Assembly: GCA_947644545.1 (NCBI GenBank)
Contig: CANRZW010000002.1
Coordinates: 1-64,000 of the forward strand
Direction: 5' to 3'
DNA: 64,000 bases
From: an uncultured Lachnospiraceae bacterium
GTDB lineage: Bacteria > Bacillota > Clostridia > Lachnospirales > Lachnospiraceae
Part shown: piece after piece, positions 17,692-26,226 of the stretch
Layout: the number at the start of each line of letters is the position of its first letter
Numbering within the stretch: position 1 is the stretch's first letter
The notes under the pieces: generated by a model
Database searches by the model: none
Told to the model about the DNA's origin: nothing
What the model saw: the letters and a program-made list of their open reading frames with translations, nothing else
Program-made: the position numbers and the translations under genes

Positions 17692-19502
17692 AAACGATGA
17701 TGGCTAAGATGTCCATGCAGAAAAGGATGATGATTTATTTTGCAGTGCCGCTGTTGATCATTCAGGCGGCGGTTGCAGCCGTCTTCTATCCTGCGCTTCT
17801 GGACAGATTTAAGAGTCAGTTGAATTATTCCGTGGAGCAGTCTATCAATCAGGCGTTGTCTTTTGTGGGAAGCTATCTTCATAGTATGGAATATCTCACG
17901 GAGATGGTGGAAAATAACAGGGAAGTCTATGAAATCATTTCAGCCAGGGATTTCACTGGCCGGAGGAAGCTGGAAGAACAATATCAGGAGTTCTATACGT
18001 TGAACAGAGTTTTTGCATCCCTCGAATTCTCCAATTCTCTTTATCGGTTCGGCCTGTACATACCGGAGGATATCATTTATGTGAGCAATCAATATTATAT
18101 TTTTCCGGATACAAGGCTGGAGATGCGGGATGACTATGAGCAGATGACGGAATACTTTGCTATGGGCAGAGATTATCTGGCGCACAGTGAGGAGAGGAAA
18201 GACGTCGGATCCATGGATACTTTCAGTATGCTGACGCTGTATCATCAGATCTGTGACGGCAGCAACGGAAGGCCTCTGGGGGTGTGCAGCGTCAGTATAG
18301 ACGGGAAGCTGCTCGCGCAGGTCATGGAGAACGCCAACATTACCTCCAACGGTATGGTTTATCTGATCAATGCCGAGGGGGAAGGGGCGGTATCTTCCAA
18401 TGAGGTTTTGTTTGAGGAATTAAAGGGACAGAACGCTCTGCCGCTGATTCGGGAAGAAAGCGTCTGGGAGTCCGTCAGAATTGGACAGAACGCCTATTAT
18501 GCGAGCAGGGAGGCGATAGAGAATACAGGATGGCAGATGGTATCCCTGATCCCTGCCGTAGAGTATGACGGACAGTTCAGACATCTGGTTATGAGCTCCA
18601 TGGTGGCGGTAGTTATCATGATGATTATGATCATGGGCATGTCGTACTTTCTCTCCAATTATTATGTGGGCAGACTGAAAAAACTGAGCACGGAGATGAA
18701 GCATCTGCAGGACGGTGATCTCAATGTGCAGCTGCCTTCGATCCAGCAGGGGGATGAAGTGGAGGAAGTCTACCGGAATTTCAACTTTATGGTGGAGGAG
18801 GTTCGCAGGCTGCTCCGGGAACATTTCCAACTCGGTAAGGATGCCAGGGTGGCGGAGCTGCGCGCTCTGCAGGCCCAGATCAATCCGCATTTCCTGTACA
18901 ATACGCTGGATCTGATCAACTGGATCGCAATGGATTATGAGGCAGAGGATATTGAGAAAATCGCCTGGAATCTGGCGCGGTTCTACCGGCTGAGCCTGAA
19001 TCACGGGCAGGATCTGATCAGCATTGGGGAAGAGGTGGAACATGTACAGGTATACGTCAATATCCAGAAGTTCCATTATGATGACGCGGTTCATCTGGAG
19101 GCGGAGGTACCGGAGGAACTTAAGTCCCTGGCATGTCTTAATATTATCCTGCAGCCTTTCGTGGAGAATGCGATCCTGCATGGGATCGGAGAGAAGGCGG
19201 AGATCAAACAGTGTTCTATTGCCATCAGGGTACAGCGGCAGGGAGAGAATATCCTGTTTACGGTGAAGGATGACGGGCCCGGCATGACGGCGCAGCAGAT
19301 GGAAGATGCGGTGTCGTTCAATATGAACCAGATCAAAGGCGGGTACGGCATCAAGAATATTAATTTCCGAATCAAACTGTGCTTTGGTGAAGAGTATGGC
19401 GTCAGATATGAGAGTGTTCTCGGGGAGGGGACGACGGCATTTATTCTGATCCCGGCAATGGCGATGGAGGAGGCGGAAGTGAAGATAGAAGGAAGATCCT
19501 GA
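17688..19502 (+). CDS. YesM-like sensor histidine kinase
   Basis: Membrane kinase of 604 aa. One helix lies near residues 13-36 and another near 300-325, flanking a large extracytoplasmic sensor domain. A HAMP domain follows (YYVGRLKKLSTEMKHLQDGDLNVQLP). The LytS/YesM-type His_kinase domain has its phospho-acceptor in LRALQAQINPHFLYNTLDLI. The HATPase domain shows QPFVENAILHGI and DDGPGM. It is translationally coupled to the regulator and ends in a terminator that uses the stop codon region. Confidence 0.93.
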   Translation: MKTMMAKMSMQKRMMIYFAVPLLIIQAAVAAVFYPALLDRFKSQLNYSVEQSINQALSFVGSYLHSMEYLTEMVENNREVYEIISARDFTGRRKLEEQYQEFYTLNRVFASLEFSNSLYRFGLYIPEDIIYVSNQYYIFPDTRLEMRDDYEQMTEYFAMGRDYLAHSEERKDVGSMDTFSMLTLYHQICDGSNGRPLGVCSVSIDGKLLAQVMENANITSNGMVYLINAEGEGAVSSNEVLFEELKGQNALPLIREESVWESVRIGQNAYYASREAIENTGWQMVSLIPAVEYDGQFRHLVMSSMVAVVIMMIMIMGMSYFLSNYYVGRLKKLSTEMKHLQDGDLNVQLPSIQQGDEVEEVYRNFNFMVEEVRRLLREHFQLGKDARVAELRALQAQINPHFLYNTLDLINWIAMDYEAEDIEKIAWNLARFYRLSLNHGQDLISIGEEVEHVQVYVNIQKFHYDDAVHLEAEVPEELKSLACLNIILQPFVENAILHGIGEKAEIKQCSIAIRVQRQGENILFTVKDDGPGMTAQQMEDAVSFNMNQIKGGYGIKNINFRIKLCFGEEYGVRYESVLGEGTTAFILIPAMAMEEAEVKIEGRS

Positions 19503-19520
19503 TGAGGGTCTTCTTTTTTT
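19492..19520 (+). terminator. intrinsic terminator overlapping the sensor kinase stop codon
   Basis: GAAGATCC (19492-19499) pairs with GGGTCTTC (19506-19513) and is followed by seven Ts. Confidence 0.8.
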
Positions 19521-19863
19521 GCACTTTTTTTGTGCATATTGTCTGAAAATGTCCGGACAGGAATGGCTTAGACCGCAACTCTGACGATAAAATGCGTCGA
19601 AAAGGGCGTGTACAGGCTGTTTCTACGCCTGGCAGTTGATTTTGAATGCGGATTCCGGCACATAGCTTAAAATTATTAAAAAATACGGGCGAAATGTAAA
19701 CAAAAAGTAAAAAAACATAAAATATTCCTTAATTTCATAGTTTTGCTATATTCAAACCGCACAAAAAAATTTCTATAATGCTTATAGCATTTGTTGAACG
19801 GAAAGTGAAAGCATCTTTCGCAGGCAAATGAAATTCCAAATCAATCAAGTAAGGAGGGTACAC
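19521..19863 (+). promoter_or_regulatory. AT-rich control region of the sugar importer operon
   Basis: No gene is visible in about 340 bp. A promoter TTCAAA (19751-19756) with 17-bp spacing to a perfect TATAAT (19774-19779) points at the importer operon. The stretch from about 19670 to 19750 is A/T-rich and could serve as an UP element or AraC-type regulator target. No clear direct repeats were assigned. Confidence 0.6.
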
Positions 19864-20784
19864 ATGAAAAAAGAAGGCTTCTTATATGAATTTAAGAAGA
19901 ACAAAGCTCTTTTTGCCATGGCGGCTCCGGCGTTCATCCTGGTTCTCGTCATGCAGTATTTCCCCATGAGCGGCTTGATACTGGCGTTTAAAGAGTATCA
20001 GTACAATCTGGGCGTGTTCGGCAGTCCCTTTAACGGGCTGCAAAACTTCGGATACCTGTTCAATTCGGGTACCGGCTGGCTGATTACCAGAAATACAATC
20101 CTTTATAATCTGCTTAATCTGATCACTTCTCAGCTTCTGGCGGTGGTGATCGCGATCTTCATCACGGAGATCCGGGCGAAGTATTTTAAGAAGGTAACGC
20201 AGACAGTCATTCTCCTGCCTTATTTTATTTCCTGGGTTGTAGTCGGCGTCTTCGTATTCTCTATCTTCAATTATGAGACGGGATTGATCAATACAATGAT
20301 CAGCTCTCTTGGCGGTGAGAAGGTCAACTACTACATGATGCCCATGGCATGGCCGATCATTATCTGTGCTTTCAATGCATGGAAATGGACGGGATATAAC
20401 TCGGTTATTTACATCGCGGCAGTTACCGGTGTAGACGGAGAGATCAACGAGGCGGCCGAGATCGACGGCGCTACGATCTTCCAGAGAATTCGTTATATTA
20501 CCTTACCTTCGATCAGACCTACGCTTGTAACGATGGTTCTGCTGCAGGTTGGCCGTATCCTGCGAGGCGATTTCGAGATGTTCTACCAGATCGTCGGCAA
20601 CAATGGCCAGCTGTTTAACGCGACAGATGTTATTGATACATATGTATTCCGTTCCCTGATCACAAATCCTGATATCGGTATGACAGCAGCGGCTACGTTC
20701 TACCAGTCAGTACTCTGCTTCGCGATCATCATGATCGTCAATACGGTTGTGAAGAAGATTGACGAAGACTACGCGCTGTTCTAA
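19864..20784 (+). CDS. CUT1-type sugar ABC importer permease (LplB-like)
   Basis: Permease of 306 aa with six predicted helices. The start at 19864 is set by AAGGAGGGTACAC just upstream. The EAA loop is EINEAAEIDGATIFQRIRYITLPSIRPT. The sequence is of the LplB/YtcP group used for complex saccharides in Firmicutes (FAMAAPAFILVLVMQYFPMSGLILAFKEYQYN). It forms a dimer with the next gene product. No ATPase gene is present in the operon, so a shared MsmK/UgpC-like ATPase from elsewhere is expected. Confidence 0.9.
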   Translation: MKKEGFLYEFKKNKALFAMAAPAFILVLVMQYFPMSGLILAFKEYQYNLGVFGSPFNGLQNFGYLFNSGTGWLITRNTILYNLLNLITSQLLAVVIAIFITEIRAKYFKKVTQTVILLPYFISWVVVGVFVFSIFNYETGLINTMISSLGGEKVNYYMMPMAWPIIICAFNAWKWTGYNSVIYIAAVTGVDGEINEAAEIDGATIFQRIRYITLPSIRPTLVTMVLLQVGRILRGDFEMFYQIVGNNGQLFNATDVIDTYVFRSLITNPDIGMTAAATFYQSVLCFAIIMIVNTVVKKIDEDYALF

Positions 20785-20797
20785 GAGGAGGGACATT

Positions 20798-21724
20798 ATG
20801 GCTAATAAAGATAAAGATTTAATGATGTCGGCGCCGCGCAATATCAAGCTGAGCGCTTCATCCAAAGTATTCTATGTGATCTGTTATGCGATCGTGGCGG
20901 TTATCGCCGTGATCTGCCTGATCCCGTTCCTGCTTCTTATTTCCGGTTCCTTTACGGCGGAGCAGTGGATCAGCTTTCACGGATTCAGCCTGCTGCCGGG
21001 AGAGTTCTCCACGGAGGCATACAACATTATCTTCAAGACGCCGGAGCGGATCTTCCGTGCATACGGCGTATCCATTTTCATCACGCTGGTGGGTACGGTA
21101 CTGGGCCTGCTGCTGACGACGATCACGGCTTACGTAATCAGTCGTAAGGACTTTAAGTACAGGAATGTGCTGTCGTTCTTCTTCTATTTCACGACGCTGT
21201 TTAACGGCGGAATGGTCAGCACTTATATCTTCTATATCCAGTATCTGCATTTGCGGGACAATATGCTGGCGCTCATTCTGCCTGGTATGTTCAATGTCTT
21301 CTATCTGCTGATTATGAGGACCTTTGTCAATAACATTCCGTTCTCACTGGTAGAATCCGCTAAGCTTGACGGTGCGGGTGAGTGGAGGATCTTCTTTACG
21401 ATCATCTTCCCGCTTTTGAAATCAGGCCTGGCAACGATTGGACTGTTCCTGGCGCTTGGTTACTGGAACGACTGGTATAATGCGATGCTGTATATGAGCA
21501 CCGAGGAGAAATATCCTCTGCAGTATATGCTGTATTCCATTCAGCAGCAGACACAGGCGCTTGCAAGAATAGCCGCGCAGGCCGGTATTCAGGTGGCTAA
21601 CTTGCCGTCCAATTCGTTAAAACTGGCAATGGCAGTGGTGGCGACCGGACCGATCGTCATCGTCTATCCGTTCGTACAGAGATACTTCATCGCAGGTATC
21701 ACGATCGGTTCCGTGAAGGGCTAA
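20798..21724 (+). CDS. CUT1-type sugar ABC importer permease (YtcP-like)
   Basis: Partner permease, 308 aa. ATG 20798 follows AGAGGAGGGACATT. Its EAA loop is LVESAKLDGAGEWRIFFTIIFPLLKSGLATIGLF, and the C-terminus (YPFVQRYFIAGITIGSVKG) is the conserved MalG-type ending. It starts 13 bp after the first permease. Confidence 0.9.
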   Translation: MANKDKDLMMSAPRNIKLSASSKVFYVICYAIVAVIAVICLIPFLLLISGSFTAEQWISFHGFSLLPGEFSTEAYNIIFKTPERIFRAYGVSIFITLVGTVLGLLLTTITAYVISRKDFKYRNVLSFFFYFTTLFNGGMVSTYIFYIQYLHLRDNMLALILPGMFNVFYLLIMRTFVNNIPFSLVESAKLDGAGEWRIFFTIIFPLLKSGLATIGLFLALGYWNDWYNAMLYMSTEEKYPLQYMLYSIQQQTQALARIAAQAGIQVANLPSNSLKLAMAVVATGPIVIVYPFVQRYFIAGITIGSVKG

Positions 21725-21803
21725 AGGACAGAATTCTGTTAGTACAGCCAAGTATTTGGCAGCAAATAAATTATGCAATGATAACCATAAGGAGGTAAAA
21801 GGA

Positions 21804-23336
21804 ATGAAAAAGAAACTGGTTGCAGTATTACTTGCAGCAACAATGTCACTTGGTCTGCTTGCAGGCTGTGGTGGTTCGGGTGGAGCAACTTCAGGAGATG
21901 CGGCGTCTTCGGGAAGCTCCTCAGAAGCAGGCGCATCGGGAGAGATTGATACATCCAAAGAGGTGGAACTGGTGATGTACGTCATCAGTGACAGACCGGC
22001 AGGACAGGATCTTGTGGATGAGAATCTGAATACCCTTCTGAAAGAAAAGCTGAACTGCACTCTGAAGATCAACTGGATCGGCTGGGCAGAGTATGCACAG
22101 AAGTATCCGCTGTTGTTCTCATCGGGAGAAGAGTTTGATATGGCATATTGTGCAGGCTGGCTTGGTTTTGCAAATCTGGCACAAAGAGGCGCGTTTATGG
22201 CGCTGGATGACCTGCTTCCCACCTATGCGCCGGATAACTATGCAATGCAGTCCGAGTCCGCGCTGCAGCAGGCAACGATCAACGGTAAGTTGTATGCAGT
22301 TCCTACGTTGCTGCCCACTTACACGACTTATGGAAGTATTTACCGTGGTGACATCGCGGCGGAAGCCGGCATTACGGGACCGATCGATACGTTTGAAAAG
22401 GTAGAAGAGTTTGCGGATTATGTTGTTGCAAATCATCCGGAGATGGAAGCGCTTGACCAGTATTCGGCAGGACCGGAGCTGTCTCTTGTGTGGACGAGAA
22501 TGAACGGTCTTATGGATGTTGATTCCAATATGCGTTATCTGTTCTATGATCCTTCGGAAGAGCATCCGACAGTTAAGGCGATCTACGATCTTGATGGTGT
22601 GACAGAATTCTATCAGATGTGTAAGGAGTGGTGCGACAAGGGCTATTGGAGTAAGTCCGCACTGGCTGATACGGATTCCCAGAAGACACAGAACGGTAAA
22701 GCGGCTATGCGTTTCCACAACATCGACTCCTGGTCAGGTGTATGTGTACTGCATCCCGAATGGGATTTCCAGTATGGCCCGATGACAAAGGACATTGCGC
22801 ATCTGCCGTATACACAGGATTGTATGGTTATCTCCAACACGGCGAAGAATCCGGAAAGAGCGATGGCATTCTGGAATCTGCTGACAACGGATCAGGAAGT
22901 ATATGATGCATTGTATTATGGAGTTCTTGGAACGAGTTATGAACTGAACGATGAAGGACAGTTCACGATCCTGGACACCGATCTGTATGCGACCAATGCT
23001 ATGTGGGCGGCGCGTACCATGGATCTGAACCGTAACCAGGCCGGTGTACCCGAGACTTATGATACCCTGCGGCAGGAATGGGAAGGAAAGATCAAAGAAG
23101 GCGTTGGCGCCGAGAAATTCACCGGTTTTGTAATGGATACTTCCAGCATCAGCACGGAAGTTGCAGCATGTACCAATGCGAGACAGCAGTATGGCTGGCC
23201 GTTGGAGTTAGGGTATACGGATAATGTGGAAGCATCGATCGAGGAATACAAAACTGCAATGCAGGCTGCAGGAATCGATAAGGTGATCGCAGAATGCCAG
23301 AAACAGCTGGATGCATATCTGGAGAGCCTGAACTAA
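21804..23336 (+). CDS. extracellular sugar-binding lipoprotein of the CUT1 importer
   Basis: Lipoprotein of 510 aa. The signal peptide ends at LLAGC (C22), followed by a Gly/Ser/Ala-rich linker and a family 1 solute-binding fold (VELVMYVISDRPAGQDLVDENLNTLLKEKLNCTLKINWIGWAEY). ATG 21804 is preceded by AAGGAGGTAAAAGGA. The glycosidases that follow suggest a beta-linked gluco-oligosaccharide ligand (inference). A stem-loop at 23389 probably stabilises or partially terminates its transcript. Confidence 0.9.
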   Translation: MKKKLVAVLLAATMSLGLLAGCGGSGGATSGDAASSGSSSEAGASGEIDTSKEVELVMYVISDRPAGQDLVDENLNTLLKEKLNCTLKINWIGWAEYAQKYPLLFSSGEEFDMAYCAGWLGFANLAQRGAFMALDDLLPTYAPDNYAMQSESALQQATINGKLYAVPTLLPTYTTYGSIYRGDIAAEAGITGPIDTFEKVEEFADYVVANHPEMEALDQYSAGPELSLVWTRMNGLMDVDSNMRYLFYDPSEEHPTVKAIYDLDGVTEFYQMCKEWCDKGYWSKSALADTDSQKTQNGKAAMRFHNIDSWSGVCVLHPEWDFQYGPMTKDIAHLPYTQDCMVISNTAKNPERAMAFWNLLTTDQEVYDALYYGVLGTSYELNDEGQFTILDTDLYATNAMWAARTMDLNRNQAGVPETYDTLRQEWEGKIKEGVGAEKFTGFVMDTSSISTEVAACTNARQQYGWPLELGYTDNVEASIEEYKTAMQAAGIDKVIAECQKQLDAYLESLN

Positions 23337-23388
23337 GAGGCAATAACAGGTTATATAGAATGGCTAAAAGATTGTGTTAAGGGATATT

Positions 23389-23415
23389 GGGGTTGATGAG
23401 TGATTTGTCAACCCC
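23389..23415 (+). terminator. stem-loop between binding protein and GH30 genes
   Basis: GGGGTTGA (23389-23396) pairs with TCAACCCC (23408-23415), followed by ACTTTTA. The tail is weak, so partial termination or mRNA stabilisation of the transporter part is more likely than a full stop. Confidence 0.5.
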
Positions 23416-23452
23416 ACTTTTACCTTATTCCGGAGAAAGGTATGGTATTTCT

Positions 23453-24802
23453 ATGAAGAAAGCAACGATGTTTACGACGATACTTGACAGTGACGGTATC
23501 AGGCAGGAGACATACGAGACGAGTTTGATCCCTGACAGCAAAGCACAGGAGATGGATGTGGTGAATGTATATCCGCATAAAAAGTACCAGAGCATCCTGG
23601 GCTTCGGGGCGGCGCTTACCGAGTCTGCAGGGTATGCGCTGGCGCGGATGAGCAGGGAGAAGCAGAAAGAGATCGTGGAGTCCTATTACGGCCGGGACGG
23701 GATCGGCTATACGCTTGGCAGGATACATATGGACAGCTGTGATTTTTCCATCAGCAATTATTGTGCGGTTGAAGATGCAGGGGATGCTGCATTCCGTGAT
23801 TTTACGCTGGAGCGGGATGCCAAGTATGTACAGCCGTTAATCCATATGGCCCAGGAAGCTCTGGGGCAGCCGGTTTCGCTGCTTCTGTCCCCCTGGTCGC
23901 CGCCGGCTTTTATGAAGGAGACCGGTGTGCGCAACGGCGGCGGGCATCTGCGCCGGGAGTGCTATCAGGCCTATGCGGATTATGTGGTCAAGTATATCAC
24001 AGAGTATGAGAAACGGGGAATTCCGATTTCCTGTATGACGGTACAGAATGAGCCGCTGGCCGTCCAGACATGGGATTCCTGCGAGTATACGGCGGAGGAG
24101 GAGAAGGAATTCCTGAGAGACTATCTGTATCCGGCGCTGAAAGAGAACGGGCTTGCGCATGTGCAGCTGTATATCTGGGATCACAACAAGGAACGGGTCT
24201 ATGAGCGGACCTGTGAGATTATGGATGAGACTACCAGGGAGATGGTGGCGGGTGTGGCCTATCACTGGTATTCGGGAGACCATTTTGAAACGCTGCAGAT
24301 GGTAAGGGAGGATTTCCCGGGACTGATGTTAATGCGCAGTGAGGGCTGTGTGGAATATGCCAAAGGTCCGGAGCATGTGCAGGATGATCTGCGTCACGCA
24401 AGGATGTACGCCCATGATCTGATCGGGGATCTGAATCACGGGATGAACAGCTGGCTGGACTGGAATCTCGTGCTGGATGAACAGGGCGGCCCCAACCATG
24501 TGGGAAATTACTGCAACGCGCCGGTGATGTGCGATACGACTACGGATACGGTGGAAGTAAAGCCCATGTTCCATGCCATCGGGCAGTTCAGTAAATATAT
24601 CAGGCCGGGCGCCGTCAGGATCGGCAGTTCCAGCTTTTCACCCAGGGTGGAGGTAACTGCGGCGCAGAATCCGGACGGTTCTGTGGCGGTGGTAATCCTG
24701 CATACCGGTCAGGACAGGAAGATGATCCATCTGCGCACGGAAGGGATGATCACGAGAGTCGTCGTGCCGGGGAACAGTATTTCGACGGTGGTTCTTCAAT
24801 GA
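23453..24802 (+). CDS. GH30-family glycoside hydrolase (glucosylceramidase-like)
   Basis: Glycosidase of 449 aa. The opening YQSILGFGAALTESAGYAL and the SPWSPPAFMK segment are GH30 hallmarks. The predicted acid/base is E200 (TVQNEP) and the nucleophile E297 (MRSEGCVEY). There is no signal peptide with the start at 23453, so it acts inside the cell on imported oligosaccharides. It lies in the importer operon with GH5 and GH3 enzymes, which points to beta-1,6- or mixed beta-glucan breakdown. Exact linkage cannot be decided from sequence. Confidence 0.9.
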   Translation: MKKATMFTTILDSDGIRQETYETSLIPDSKAQEMDVVNVYPHKKYQSILGFGAALTESAGYALARMSREKQKEIVESYYGRDGIGYTLGRIHMDSCDFSISNYCAVEDAGDAAFRDFTLERDAKYVQPLIHMAQEALGQPVSLLLSPWSPPAFMKETGVRNGGGHLRRECYQAYADYVVKYITEYEKRGIPISCMTVQNEPLAVQTWDSCEYTAEEEKEFLRDYLYPALKENGLAHVQLYIWDHNKERVYERTCEIMDETTREMVAGVAYHWYSGDHFETLQMVREDFPGLMLMRSEGCVEYAKGPEHVQDDLRHARMYAHDLIGDLNHGMNSWLDWNLVLDEQGGPNHVGNYCNAPVMCDTTTDTVEVKPMFHAIGQFSKYIRPGAVRIGSSSFSPRVEVTAAQNPDGSVAVVILHTGQDRKMIHLRTEGMITRVVVPGNSISTVVLQ

Positions 24803-24856
24803 TCGAAACGGCAGAGAGAATGCAATAAAGGGCAGAAAAGAAGGGAGCGGAAAACT

Positions 24857-26023
24857 ATGGATATCAAAGGCGTCAATTTGGGAAACTGGCTTGTTTTGGA
24901 AAAATGGATGAGTCCGGGACTTTTTGCGGGGACGACGGCGGAGGACGAGTATTATCTGCCGACACAGCTTCCGCGTGATGTGTATGAGGCGAGGATCAGG
25001 ACTCACCGTGCAGAATATATTACGGAACGGGATTTCACGAGGATCAAGGCCATGGGCATGAATACCGTGCGGATTCCGGTGCCCTATTTTATCTTCGGGG
25101 ACAGGGAGCCTTTTATCGGTTGTGTGGAGGAGCTGGACCGGGCCTTTTGCTGGGCGGAGCGGTACGGACTTAAGATCCTGGTTGATCTGCACACCGCGCC
25201 GGACAGCCAGAACGGTTTCGACAACGGCGGCATCAGCGGCGTGTGCAAATGGTCCCAGGAGCCGGAGGAAGTGGAGTTTGAGCTGACGGTGCTGGAGCGG
25301 CTGGCACAGCGTTACGGCAAGCGAGAGGGGCTGTGGGGGATTGAAGTGATCAATGAACCGATTACGGAGGAAACCTGGAAACTGATGGATGTGCCGTCGC
25401 GTTATCCGGCTGTGGATCCGAAGAAGGCGGAAGGAACAAGGCCCAATACGCTTGCGTTTATCCGGCAGTTCTATCTGGATGCCTATGACCGGCTGCGCAA
25501 GTATCTGCCGGAAGAGAAGTATGTGGTGATCCACGACGCGTTCCTTCTGAAAGCCTGGAAGGACTTTATGCGGGAAGATAAGTATCAGAATGTGGTTCTG
25601 GATACCCACCAGTATCTGATGATGGCGGAAGGGATGGGCTGTGAACAGACCATCGAAGGCTATGTGAAGTATATCAAGGAGAATTACGAGGCCGATATCC
25701 GGGAGATGCAGGAGTACTTCCCGGTGATCTGCGGCGAATGGTGCCTCTTCAATTCTCTGGCAGTGGGAAAGGACACGAAGGGCGGCCAGACTGTGTTGAA
25801 CGGCCAGGAAGGGGTTTCCAGGGAGCGTATCAGCGACGAAGAGAAGAAGAAGATCTACCAGGCGCTGGCAGACGCGCAGCTGGAGGCATGGAAAGCAGGC
25901 AGCGGCTATTTCTACTGGAGCTATAAGCTGTTAGTTGATACCGTCAATGAGGACGGCTGGGTAGGCTGGGACAGCTGGGATCTGGGACGCTGTGTGGATT
26001 TCGGCTGGTTCCCGGCAGGGTGA
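24857..26023 (+). CDS. GH5-family glucanase (exo-beta-1,3-glucanase-like)
   Basis: Glycosidase of 388 aa without signal peptide. The N-terminus MDIKGVNLGNWLVLEKWMSP and RIPVPYFIF resemble exo-beta-1,3-glucanases of the fungal/EXG type in GH5. The predicted acid/base is E167 (EVINEP) and the nucleophile E294 (VICGEW). Aromatic FYWSYKLLVD near the C-terminus is also typical. Combined with GH30 and GH3 it would trim imported beta-glucan fragments. GH5 has many specificities, so the substrate is provisional. Confidence 0.9.
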   Translation: MDIKGVNLGNWLVLEKWMSPGLFAGTTAEDEYYLPTQLPRDVYEARIRTHRAEYITERDFTRIKAMGMNTVRIPVPYFIFGDREPFIGCVEELDRAFCWAERYGLKILVDLHTAPDSQNGFDNGGISGVCKWSQEPEEVEFELTVLERLAQRYGKREGLWGIEVINEPITEETWKLMDVPSRYPAVDPKKAEGTRPNTLAFIRQFYLDAYDRLRKYLPEEKYVVIHDAFLLKAWKDFMREDKYQNVVLDTHQYLMMAEGMGCEQTIEGYVKYIKENYEADIREMQEYFPVICGEWCLFNSLAVGKDTKGGQTVLNGQEGVSRERISDEEKKKIYQALADAQLEAWKAGSGYFYWSYKLLVDTVNEDGWVGWDSWDLGRCVDFGWFPAG

Positions 26024-26054
26024 TCCAGGATCAAAAGTTGAGAGGTTGTATGAT

Positions 26055-26092
26055 GGGGAGAGCAGAGAGATACATCTGCTGCTCCCCTTTTA
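26055..26092 (+). terminator. terminator between GH5 and GH3 genes
   Basis: GGGGAG-AGCAG (26055-26065) pairs with CTGCT-G-CTCCCC (26076-26087) with one bulge, followed by TTTTA. Confidence 0.65.
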
Positions 26093-26142
26093 TGATATAG
26101 GAATTAGGAGCAGGATCGTAGAACTTTATGATACAAGAGATA

Positions 26143-26172
26143 TTGTACAAGAGATACGGAATGGATTAGAAT
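26143..26172 (+). promoter_or_regulatory. promoter for the GH3 gene
   Basis: TTGTAC (26143-26148) and TAGAAT (26167-26172) have an 18-bp spacer and lie downstream of the terminator at 26055. The GH3 gene may therefore form its own unit. Confidence 0.5.
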
Positions 26173-26226
26173 ATAAGGAAAGCAGGACGCATAGTTACGA
26201 TATTAGGAGTAAGGAGGAGCAGGAGA

